Source: Phycomyces blakesleeanus NRRL 1555(-)
Taxonomy: Eukaryota > Mucoromycota > Mucoromycetes > Mucorales > Phycomycetaceae
Reading direction: 5' to 3'
DNA: 64,000 bases
NCBI RefSeq assembly: GCF_001638985.1
Contig: NW_017265142.1
Coordinates: 922,572 to 986,571, forward strand
Part shown: piece by piece, positions 34,985-45,127 of the stretch
Numbering within the stretch: position 1 is the first letter of the stretch
Layout: each line of letters opens with the position of its first letter
Notes under the pieces: generated by a model
What the model saw: the letters and a program-made list of their open reading frames with translations, nothing else
Told to the model about the DNA's origin: nothing
The model's database searches: none
Program-made: the position numbers and the translations under genes

Positions 34985-35531
34985 CTCTAGTGTATATCTA
35001 TTTTTATGTAATACTTTTCACATTTTTTTATCTAAAAAAAAGGCTATTCTCTAGATACTATGATATTGATGAAGGTATGTATATTGCTTAACTGATTCTT
35101 TTTAACAAAGAGTATAAACCTGCTTTGTGTTAAAATTGTCATGTCTCATTCCTACTTTTGAAAAACAAGAAGATAGATTCCTTGCAATTCTGTAAATCTA
35201 CCAAGATTTCTAATGAGCATGCAAGCAATCTTGACAACCAAATTGTACTTGATGCAGATATTTTTCTGTCAATTCTTCTCAGATTGCTTTCTTTTGTCAA
35301 CTTTGCTAATTCGTATTTTATTAATACTAGCCTTCATAGTTATTAAGTGTGTTCCTTTTAGAGACTTTTAATAATGTTAGACCTTGTGAAAAAAAAGAAA
35401 TAGAGAAATAAGAAAAAGACTTTACAGAATAAAAAAAATATTGCATTAAAAAGCAATCACAGTCATTTCTTTTTAGTGGCAAAGACTTCTTAAAGTTCAG
35501 ATTAAAAATATAAGTAATTTTGTAGGCCACA
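34985..35531 (-). repeat. Repeat family R2, truncated inverted copy
   Basis: It is the reverse complement of about 11600-12130. The match ends abruptly at TGGCCTACAA (35531), where the 11-kb copy continues with ATGG and upstream sequence. In this copy the open frame extends past that point (AIYHSVAYKITYIFNLNF), so the sequence outside may be the older state. It begins directly after the Harbinger right flank. Confidence 0.6.
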
Positions 35532-35570
35532 CTGTGATAAATGGCAGCATTTATAACTCTGTACTTGTAG

Positions 35571-35610
35571 ATTTCTACGAGCTCATATCCATCTATAAGC
35601 TCGTAGAAAT
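35571..35610. repeat. Perfect 13-bp-arm hairpin
   Basis: ATTTCTACGAGCT (35571-35583) pairs with AGCTCGTAGAAAT (35598-35610) around a 14-base loop, between the truncated R2 repeat and the 3' end of Plavaka-like copy B. Confidence 0.7.
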
Positions 35611-35906
35611 GTCGGGGAAGATTTTTGAACCAATAGAATTACTTAAAATAGAAGAAATTAGCACCACGGATGAAATTTGATATCAAATTAGAAAATTAAA
35701 AACGCATCTGTTATCTTATTGGCTTACTAAATATATTGCTTGTGTAATTTCCTTTTATACTTATAAATCAAAACTTGTGTTCTTTATAAGGGGATGCTTG
35801 CAGTACAGACATCTACAAATGTATTTCTAGTATAACAGAAGAGAACTAAAAAATGACTTAAAGAAATTGGAATGTTTTATTGAGATAAAAAAAAAGATAT
35901 AAAAAA

Positions 35907-38900
35907 TTAATAAAAGGAATAAAGGAAGGACCAGTATGAACCAAATTTGTTGAGGTTAACAACATATTTACAGCCAACTTTCAGATGCATGTCTAATAGA
36001 CAAACAACCTTCAATTCATCTAGTGGTGTGTATATATCATCAGCATATTTGAGTGCTAGACAATAATTGTTGTTAACAGCATGTGCGGATGGATATTCGA
36101 TATACAAATGGTATACTTTAGAAAAAAGCACCATTCCAATGATGATATGTCCATTGCTTTGTCTAAATAGAGCAAATGTATTGTCTTTTAATATCCTTCC
36201 AGGGGTCAAACCTGTACCGTTGTTGTCTACAAATTCTCTGGACCCACCGAGCAAAGTTTCATGGAATTTCCCATCAGAGTTTTGTTGCATGTATTCTGCA
36301 ATAGCTTTTCCACAGGTTTCCCTTAAACCATTCTTGCCTATCCATGAACCACCATCAATAATATGTCTTGTCATATATTGTTTACCAAATTTGAGACATA
36401 TATCTTTCGATATATTCATACGGTTTGTATGAAACAAGTGTTCACGAATGTGCTTGTTGAACTGCTCTCCCTTTTCGGTCTTGTAGTTAAGAGCAGGCCC
36501 AAATCTTCGTAAATCTTCAGGTAGATGGGTCAACAGATGGACTTTTGGCTTGGACGTATAGAATGCATGTTTTTTATGTTTACAGTTAGTGTCGTATTTG
36601 TGTAGGGCTTCAATTAGACTTCTAACGGCAGAGTCTACTTCACTGATATATGTCTCGTATTGACTGTCGATAGATCAAACAAATACTAGAGAGCATAGAC
36701 GGCCGAGACGAACAAAGAGGGGAGTGATTTCCTGTAATACTTCTGTATCTGCAAACTTTATGGCCAGGATTACCAGAAGTATTTGGATTAGTACCTTGAA
36801 GTCTCTACCAAGAAATGAACCGGCATGGGTGAGAGACCTTGTAAATGCTCTTGATATGCCTCTGGAATTTTTGTAGTCTTTAACGTAATCAAACAGTTCT
36901 TCTAGTTCTTTTTTGTTTTTGTTCAAGACAACTTTAACCAGATCGGTGATAAGATACTTTGCAATGCCAAGGAGAATGTAGTGCAATATTTCATCAGGAG
37001 TGTCTTTTGACTGGTCATATGCTTTAAGTTCTAGCTGTTTGTCTGTTGACTTGTTTTTAAAACTTAACTCTTCTGCTGTGTTTTTATTGTCAAAGTAAGG
37101 AATATCAGGGATCACTGTATCTCTGTCTGGTGTAGAAGCGGCCTGGATATAATGATCCTTGGTTCTTGTTGGATGCCTGTTAGTATAGTATTCAACTTCG
37201 TTCAACTTGGGGATTCGACTTTGCAATTTAATGTAGCACTTTCTACAAGGGTAAGTTGAGTTGGGCGCACCTAAACCGCAAAGCTCTGAGTGACAAGGTG
37301 TATCTGCCTCAATCCAAAGTAAAGGAGATACCACAAGAACATATGCATTATCTTTTGCAGAGAACATTACCACACCGTTTTCTAGCTTCTTCAAATCATC
37401 AACAATTTCAGGTAACAACGAGGCAGCGTTTGCACCTTTCTTCTTTGGAATTGCTGATATAAATAAGATATTCTCTATGGAGCACCTTTCTTCAAAAGAG
37501 AGGGCCACATATTTCATTGACCAGCTCTTGTATGGATTAAATTGCTTAGAGGTGTTTCCAGAAGTATCATCTGAGAAAAGAATTACAGATGCAATCTTTA
37601 CCTTGTAATATTTTTTTTGGTTGTTTTCTTGGTCAGTTCCGTCGCATATAAGCCTCTTCAGAAAATGTTCTTCAAGTAATTTATGATGAGTTGGAATGAG
37701 CGAGATAATTGTGTCAGGAGAGATGCTGCAACATAAGGAGGTGTTTAATGGGGTTGTGTTGACAGAGAGAAATGATTCAATATTTATGTCAGTATGATTG
37801 ATTTCGATGCCAATGCTACAACCATCTTTTGGAGTTCGAACAATATATTCACAAGAGAAAACATTAGATGTATCCATTGTATAGAAAGATTCCACCAGAA
37901 AGTGAATGTTAGGCAAGCAATCTTTTAACAGAACAATGTCACCAGACCAGAAATCAATGTTGTTGTGGGTAAACATGGGCTGTTGGAAGTATGTATTTGT
38001 TCTCTATTTTTCTCCTTGTTGAAGACAGACAGATTGGTTTTGCGTGCGATCAGGTAAAGAAAAGATTGATTTTGACTTTATAGGATTGGCAGCAAGGAGT
38101 TTGATATGCTCAGAAGGCAAGTTAAGGAATGCGGTGACTTTTGTGCTGTCAGAGAGAGTAACATCTAAACTTTTCGATTTGAAAATTGGGATGTTCGATC
38201 CTTTTTGTGTCTGGTAATTCCAGAGTGCATCTAACCGGGGCAACTTGAAAGAAATATCTTTTCTAATAGCTTCTTCGTGGATCTTTAGAAGAAGATTGAT
38301 GGTAAATAATATCTTCTTTAACATTCTACGAGAAATCATGTCGTTATCACTATCGACAAGTGCGAGCAAAATCATCATCTGGATATCTTTAAATGGATGA
38401 GTATTTGGTGTAAATCTGTTCCAGGTGGTAGAGTTAAACACTTCACTCTGGAATTCATCCTCTTCATCTATTGAAGATTCGTTGCTATCGGCGAAAGCAG
38501 ACATGTTGTTCAAGATGTGATTAAACAGAGGAATGCCTGCGTTTGGCTCTGTGTTTTCCTCAACATCAAAATCACTATTGTCAACTCTACTTCCATCATC
38601 ACTTTCTTCACACTCGTCATAATTTAAGATACTGTTGTAGTATTCATTATCAACGTCTGATTCCTCTTCCACACTTTCACTTGGTGTAAGCGGATTTTTT
38701 GGGCTGTTGCTCGTCTGTATATCTTGATATTCAGTCTCCTGGACTATGCTCATATCATCTGCAACCATTTCCATTATGTCATGGAATCTTTGCAAATGTC
38801 TTTTAAGATTCCAGTGATCTTTAAAGGTCTTCTCACGAAGTGAGCAAGACTTGCCAATGTCAACAAGACTGAAGTTGAGTTGGCCCGGAATTCTCGGAGT

Positions 38901-38948
38901 AGGTACTGATACTCTTCCTGGGGCAAGTTTTTTTGTTACTCTGTTCAT
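35907..38948 (-). pseudogene. Plavaka-like transposase, copy B, two in-frame stops
   Basis: One frame of 1014 codons starts MNRVTKKLAPGRVSVPTP at 38948. It is interrupted by TAG at 38004-38006 (copy A keeps Trp in QGEKWRT) and by TGA at 36675-36677 (copy A keeps Arg in LVFVRAV). Otherwise it follows copy A throughout: degenerate C2H2 finger (CSLREKTFKDHWNLKRHLQR, one Cys lost), acidic region, NLPSEHIKLLAANP, MFTHNNIDFWSGDI, EADTPCHSELCGLG with YPCRKCYI, DTPDEILHYILLGIAKYLIT, GSFLGRDFKVLIQILL and a C-terminal NLNKFGSYWSF. The two copies differ at many residues, so they are old relatives and not a recent duplication. Confidence 0.75.
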
Positions 38949-39600
38949 TGTTGTTTGTAATGTAAAGGAAGTAACAACAAAAAGATAGATAGAATTAACG
39001 TGTACCCCTTAATTTTGTTCAAGTTACAACGTGTCTATTTTGTGAACAAACCAATTAAATTGCATTATTTTGCTGAGATTTTAAAAAACCAAGAAAAAAT
39101 AAAAAAAAACCAAAACATTCTTTACTCTGTATTTTTTTAACACAATCAAGTTACTAATCAAACTTTTAATGCTAGTATACAATAACATGTTCTTCTCGCG
39201 AAAATCTATGGTATGATATATATGACGGCTTCTAAAAAAACAATATAAAAGATCATTTATTTTAATTGACATTTACTAATTACATTTAATCTCGAAATAG
39301 TATAAGATCCAACAATTTTTTAAGCTTATAAAGGTACGTGTGTTGACATTAAGAGTAGTCTATACAATATGAATATTAACAAAAACAAATTTATGTCTTA
39401 CTCTAGGTTTATTCATTATCATCATTATCAAAGGTAAGTTATTGGAAACAACTCTTAAAGATTGCAGCCACTAATCATTCTTGTCGTCTATATAGGTTTG
39501 AAACACTTCAAGCTCAATGAAATGGAAAGGTCCTATCCATAGCTTTTTTATTTTGTAAATTGTATTGAAGTAGCTAGCTAGCTTTTTATTTATAATAATA

Positions 39601-39666
39601 GCTACCAGTACCAGCAGCTCCTGTCTACCCTGCAATAGCAGCCAGTACTAGGCTGGTACTGGTAGC
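39601..39666. repeat. Subterminal palindrome of copy B
   Basis: Perfect 15-bp arms GCTACCAGTACCAGC and GCTGGTACTGGTAGC flank a 36-base loop that still contains CTACCCTGCAATAGC, the core of the copy A palindrome. It lies 214 bp inside the 5' end of copy B. Confidence 0.85.
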
Positions 39667-39907
39667 CTAGTATTTTATGACCCCCATATTTTTAACCCAC
39701 AAAATAAAAATAAAAATATTTTTTTCAAACCAAAGATTTTTTTTTGTCAGCATTCTATTTTTCAAATTTGGTCTATTTTTAAAATCGTGAAGCTTCAAAA
39801 ATAGTAAATCCAAAAAAGGAAATCGAGCTACCGTCATACAAAACAGTCATTTGTAACACTAGAAAAATCTCCCGTGGTGATAACTTCAGACTTGTAGATT
39901 CTTTAGC

Positions 39908-40060
39908 AAATATGATTTGTGGGATTTCAGATTATTTTTGCATCTAATCCAATCAATTGCTCTAAATATGGTAAATCTATACCTTTTTAGGTACTTTAAA
40001 TTTTCTTATAATTGGTCCAACAAACTTAATGTTTTATAGCAAAATATTTTTATTTTTTGA
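39908..40060 (+). repeat. Stray fragment of a DIRS-type terminal repeat
   Basis: GATTTCAGATTA, TTTTTGCATCTAATCCAAT and CTTATAATTGGT..CAACAAA match the right terminal repeat of the DIRS element at about 17805-17945 in the same orientation. No element body accompanies it. Confidence 0.6.
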
Positions 40061-40554
40061 CTTTATTAATAGTAAAAGTAATAAAATAAGGCTCTTCTTT
40101 AGCCTTCTCATATCTATAGCATTGCCTCTAACAAAGGGTACTAAAAAATAGTAGACGAATGATAGAATAAGTATGTAAAGAAGAAGACTATGATAATTTT
40201 AAATTAACTAATAAGTATAGTAAAAGTTTAATTTAAATTGTAAGATCAATGCCTTTATAAACTACTAGATATCGCTTTGGCCAGAAATAAAAAAGGGAAT
40301 TTCGTTTAGCATTACAAGAGCTATAGCTATATCATTCTATCTATAAAATATGTGTATGTGTGCTTATCTTGTAAGGCTTTGATAAAATGTTTTGTGTTAT
40401 AGGGTCTTGTTATAGATCTCTTGCTTGATATTGTTATCGCCTAAAGGCTATAGGTTATTGGTTAGTACTTTGTAAAGCCTGAAAGACTTGTCAACAATAG
40501 TAATAGTGAGAAGAAATAGAAAGAAAAGACTACAAAATAAAACACAAGTTTGCA
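40061..40554. other. Non-coding stretch
   Basis: AT-rich. No gene or repeat is supported. Confidence 0.45.
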
Positions 40555-40861
40555 TTAAAAAAATATCAGTAGGTATGACTGTTTCTGGTATAAGCTCAGA
40601 TCCAAGGTACAAAGTTCATAGGGCTTGTTTGACCCTCTAGTTGATTTTTCTTTAATCAAGCAAGTAGTTCTCTCTATTCGGAAATCAAGATGATTTCCTG
40701 GGTTGACGACAAGACTTTCATCTTCAAAATATTTCTCTAGAGCCAAAATAGGATAGAGATATTCTAAACTTGGTAAGTGCTAGATGGTGTTAAAAAATCT
40801 GCCATTTATTTCCAAAATAAGGCAGCTTGTTTCAAATACTTGTAGATTTTTTTCTACAGTG
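40555..40861 (-). pseudogene. Open-frame fragment beside R2, unrecognised
   Basis: On the minus strand, frame NLQVFETSCLILEING... is open apart from one TAG (after NTI) and reads on into LALEKYFEDESLVVNPGNHL and ERTTCLIKEKSTRGSNKPY before stopping at 40555. It starts at a CACTGTAGAAAAAAATC junction that abuts the R2 fragment. The partial similarity of this junction to sequence beside the 35-kb R2 copy suggests it belongs to the same repeat family. Product unknown. Confidence 0.3.
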
Positions 40862-41417
40862 CCATATTTGTCTCTTTACTCAACCTCATAATCTGTAAGC
40901 AGTTTAGCATACGATATTCATCTAAAATGGCTTTCTGAATTTAAAATCTAAAAAATATATTTGAATTAATGCCATTCACCAGCGTATGAGGGAATTGAAA
41001 GAAAAATTACTTTTCATAGTAATTTATTTGATTCCGAATTGACAAAATTTCTAAAATAAGGGCTCTAGTTACAGAAATGAATATACTAAACGACCATACT
41101 TTAAAAAGCTCATTTTATACAACCAAAATGAAACAAATAATTAACAAAAAAATAAAAATTGGCAGGGTATTTTAGTAAATAATTAAAAGCCAGATGCTGA
41201 ATAACAATCGGAATCGTATATGATGTAGCTCAATTCCCTCGATGCAATTCCCTTGACAATTCCCTTGTACACTGTTGAATGGCATAAATCTCAAAAAACA
41301 AAAAAGAGCTCAAAATGCCCTATATTTGGTATGGTTGTAGGAGTTTAAACAAAGTTGCAGGTTTTTTATTGAAAGTTGCCGTTTTTTGGAATTTACGGCA
41401 ACTTTTTTTCTACAGTG
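40862..41417 (-). repeat. Repeat family R2, inverted copy carrying a MITE
   Basis: From 41417 downward the sequence follows the R2 start (CACTGTAGAAAAAAAGTTGC) and then, after a 315-bp insertion, resumes AATTCAAATATATTTTTTAG exactly as at 11505. It breaks off at ATGGC (40862). The insertion is the MITE listed separately. Confidence 0.75.
40970..41284. mobile_element. MITE with TAA/TTA duplication inserted in R2
   Basis: Terminal inverted repeats of 28 bp begin TGCCATTCACCAGCGTATGA and, inverted, TGCCATTCAACAGTGTACAA (four mismatches overall). TAA flanks both ends (40967-40969, 41285-41287). The R2 copy at 11499 shows the uninterrupted site (GATTTAATTC) with a single TTA, confirming ends and duplication. 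A 3-bp TTA duplication again suggests a PIF/Harbinger derivative. Its ends differ from those at 9207 and 27556, so it is a third family. Confidence 0.85.
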
Positions 41418-41466
41418 TGTATATTGTAACTGAATAAAACCTCACGTCTGTCAATGAGCGGGGTTA

Positions 41467-41955
41467 TACGATAATCCATTGTTGTAAATGAGTATTGACT
41501 ACTGCTGTAATTGAGAATAAGTCTGAAGGAAATAATATAAGGCCTCAGCTATTCCAGTCAAAGGTGTCTACCGATTACTTTATTATTTAACACACAGGTT
41601 TAGCATGCATGATAGTGATTATATTTCATATGATGATATCACCATAATATGGGATACATCAGTGGATTATTATAAGCATAATTATAACTCATAAACACAT
41701 TTACTTTTGATGTTAATACTTCATTGGGACTACACACATTTATATAATTAATCATACATTAATTATCCCAAGATCACGTTGCTCTGATTAAGGCTCAGAT
41801 AGGATCGATTACCTGACCCCAGTCATATAATTTTCCCAATCCAAAACAATATAAATAGCAGTAGTAGTTCAGTGTAGGAACCTCGTCAAACTTTGATACA
41901 AAATCTTTCTCAATAAACAAAACCTACACAAGTTCTCACGAATCTTCGTTCCTAA
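41467..41955 (+). repeat. Solo LTR, sister of the one at 14998-15592
   Basis: It begins TTGTTGTAAATGAGTATTGA, contains CCTCAGCTATTCCAGTCAAA, a TATAAAT box near 41850 and an AATAAAC signal, and ends CAAGTTCTCACGAATCTTCG. No retrotransposon body follows. Exact ends are uncertain by several bases. Confidence 0.6.
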
Positions 41956-42012
41956 TTTCAAATCTTCAATTCTTCCTCTTAAAAACTTCTTCAACTTCAA
42001 CCACCACAACAT

Positions 42013-42121
42013 CCATAACAGGCAGGAGGTGAAAAAGTTGTAGGCGAAAAACACCCACCTGGGCAACCTCCTGAGTGGCCCCCCAGTGAACCCCCGGCAG
42101 ACCCTCTTTTTTTCCCGTAGT
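42013..42121 (-). repeat. Short hairpin-bearing repeat, copy 2
   Basis: The reverse complement starts TACTACGGGAAAAAAAGAGG, similar to copy 1. The hairpin pair is CAGGAGGT (42023-42030) and ACCTCCTG (42066-42073): relative to copy 1, an A-T pair has become G-C. GC content is far above its surroundings. It appears to interrupt the decayed minus-strand frame at 42122. Confidence 0.55.
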
Positions 42122-45100
42122 ATATCTGTAGCTAGCCCATCTAGTCTTTTCTTTGCTTTGGTTTTAGACAAGACAACAGTGTTTTTATTTGTATTGATTG
42201 AATGTGGAGCAGCACTTATAGCAATTGGCTGCTGGCCAAAAATAGTAGTTAATGGAGTAGAGATAGAGAAGGAAAAGGTTGACATTGATGAACCAGTAGA
42301 AAGAACAGGAAAGATAGGCAGTTTAGACAAGCTGATATTGGTATTTGTGCTTTGAGAAGCATTGTTGATAGGCATGAGTAATTGCGTTTGTGAATTTAAA
42401 CACTATTATTATATCATAATAGAAATTATATTCTTAGATTGTTGCTGTGTCATATTCATCCGAAGGAAATGCTGCTGTTCACTTTGCTCAATAATAGTGT
42501 TGAAAGAGGTTTCGATTTTGCTTTAAATCGTTTGTATTATTGTTATTGTAAACACATAATTCAATGGTTTACTTCTGTCACTCAGTTAGTTATTTCTTTG
42601 TTTGTATTAGCAGTTTTAGGGACAGGGCTTTCATACTTCTCTAGTCCATCAGCTGAAGAACCAGTTATAACAGCTACAATATCATCCTTAAATATTTTAA
42701 AGTCTTTTCTTGAGAATGGAGTACTTCTAGTATTAAACATTTGTTTACCCTATTCAAATACAAATAGACTGCTTCATTTTGTAAAATAGCTCTTCTGAAT
42801 CTGATCAAAAGTTATAAAAATCATTTCACTGTGGTATTAATATTGCTTTAAACTGCTCACGGTTTCCCCTTTTATTTCTTTACTTTCAGCTACATTCTTC
42901 TATTCTCTTTCACAAATTCTGCAGGACAGGCCTCTTTATTTATCTTCAAATTAACAAATTTCTTATCTTCATTTTCGTTTTCATCAGTTTTGTTCATCTC
43001 CTTCTCACAGACAGTTACCTGCTCTACATTTCCAGCACCAAAATAGTTTTCAATCCATAAAAAGGTCATTTTTTATGTAATTTCATTGGCTGTAGAATAT
43101 TCTTTATTTCTAACAAAAAGAACTTTTCCCAAAATCCAGTCATATCTCTTACAAAAGGGTATGGAAGTTTATCCAAGTAATGGGTTTCCAAAAGGCCAAG
43201 ACGATTCTTCCATTATCTTTCTTGTTTGATCAAATAAAAGAGTATCATTAAACCCTAAGCCTCCATTGATCCAGCATAACAACTACCATATGTTGCTTAC
43301 GTAGTATAAAATGTTTTATCTGCAAGTGCCTTTTTTGCTATTTTCTATTGAAAAGCGCAGGTTAAACTCTTCTCGGAGCTGGTGTGTCCACACAATACCT
43401 TCCAGTTCTGCCATCCGTCTTTGTTCAATAAATTACTACTGGTATATTATCTCAATCAAGAAAGTTAGCATTCATTTAAAGATGTTGCCTTTTTTTGGTT
43501 GGTCAATATACTTGAAGCAAACTGAACATGACAATGACAAAGGCACCAAAAAGACATCTGAATATATTTTCATGGCGCAAGGCACATGCAAATTCGATAT
43601 CGCCTTCATTCAGAGTCTTGCCCTTTTCTAGACTAAAGTCCAAAGCAAGAGCCTGTTGCACTCCTTTGTGCTGTTTCTTTGGAATGGCTGTACAAAAGCG
43701 ATTCGCAAAGTTAAGATTTCTCAATTTTTGATCCCAGAACAACATATGGTGGCTGGAAGAGATAGAGTACGTATCGAGGAATTCTGACTCGCTGTCAGAA
43801 GTCCAAAGGCTCTTCAGAACTCTGATAATTTTTCCAGACTTGTAAGAATCCCGAATCATAAAATGGGCCACGCTATCCACGTTTGTTTGCACTTGGCCGT
43901 AAACAAGATAGCGCTCATATTTCTTGCTTAATTCAATCACTTTTTTATTCTTCTTGGGAGATAGCCATCCAACTTCTCGAGACTCAGGCAGAAATTCATG
44001 CAAGAACATCGACTTTCTTGTTTTGATTAACGGCTTTAATATCCCAAGGAACTTTGATGATTATCTTACTACCGTTCTTGTTAGAATAAGCATTCTTTGC
44101 AACTATAAAAAAATGAATTGACGATTAAGTATAATTGACGGATTTTTCTATGTATCTCATACAATTTTGTATTACTTTGGAGCAAGGTTTATTGTCTTTC
44201 CTCATTATCTTCGGCTCGTAAGCCAATCTGTGCTTTAATATCAGTTTCTGTTGAAACACTTTTTATGTTGGTTCGCTTGAACACAAACTCTTTGAAGAAG
44301 GCGATAACGAATTCAGTAGGTCCAACGGTGTATGAGTACTGAGGATCAACAGGCTATTTGCGTTTGGGGGTTTGGTTTTTTTTTTAAAAAAAAGTCCTTC
44401 ATTATAATCAACATTAAAAAGGTGAGTACAATCAAGACAGTATAGGTTATTATTATTATTATGCTTTGAGACATATCTTCCGATACTCTAAGGGAATTAT
44501 GTAAATTTCTGCAGTGCTAGCACGTACTTTCATTGGCAAAGCCTTGAGTGCAAGATGAAACTCGGGCTGATTGATTGACGAGCGACTCTGAGAAGCAACA
44601 AAGGCATTTGAGCCAACGAAAGTGGACTAATTTTTGTGGATCTGGACGATTCAGCTGTTGAATTTTCAACCAGCATAATTTTTTTTGCTGGTCGGTCCCT
44701 ACGGGCTTTCTTGTGCATCTCTTCAGAGGTTGCAACCATACTAGTAGGCTCTAAAGATATATCGATAATATTGGTATGATTTTTTTCTGCATAAAATATA
44801 TTGCCTATTTTATTTGCTCCTAAATTTAGCTGAAAATCTTGATTTAGTGCTGCTCGAGTAAACGCTCTGGTTCTTCTTCATCAAGCTCGCCAACGAATCA
44901 TTTTCTTAAAAGCTCTGATATTAGTAGGCAAGGGCAACATAAGAAATGAGTTTTTGAAAGAAAAAGTTTTTTGTTTTGTTTTAAAAGTTAATCAAGCTGT
45001 CGGCAAACCAGTACTTTGTACTCGCAAGTTGATAATACTGCAAAGCTCCAGAAGAATCAACGATATTCTCAATCAATTCGCCACTACCATACTTGGAAAT

Positions 45101-45127
45101 TTTTGAGCGAAAATAAAGATATTTCAT
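42122..45127 (-). pseudogene. Decayed, unrecognised minus-strand gene or genes
   Basis: Several codon-biased open segments follow each other on the minus strand. They are: MKYLYFRSKISKYGSGELIE to ADSLINF (start 45127); AFTRAALNQDFQLNLGANKI through KKARRDRPAKKIMLVENSTA (~44870-44610), continuing after a frameshift as FHLALKALPMKVRASTAEIY; NGSKIIIKVPWDIKAVNQNK (~44080); a 168-codon frame at 43503-44009 (LPESREVGWLSPKKNKKVIE, ISSSHHMLFWDQKLRN); TPFSRKDFKIFKDDIVAVIT (~42730); and MPINNASQSTNTNISLSKLP (42375-42122). They are separated by stops and frameshifts. Whether they form one gene is inference. No domain is recognised. It lies among transposons and may be element-derived. Confidence 0.4.

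Larger units (their letters stand above)
35662..39879 (-). mobile_element. Plavaka-like DNA transposon, copy B
   Basis: The ends CACCACGGATGAAATTTGATATCA (first 20 bases relevant) at 35662 and, inverted, CACCACGGGAGATTTTTC at 39879 match the corresponding 3' and 5' ends of copy A. It is convergent to copy A. The 5' ends of both copies share about 30 bp and the same distance to the gene (about 0.93-1.05 kb). No target duplication is obvious. Confidence 0.75.
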
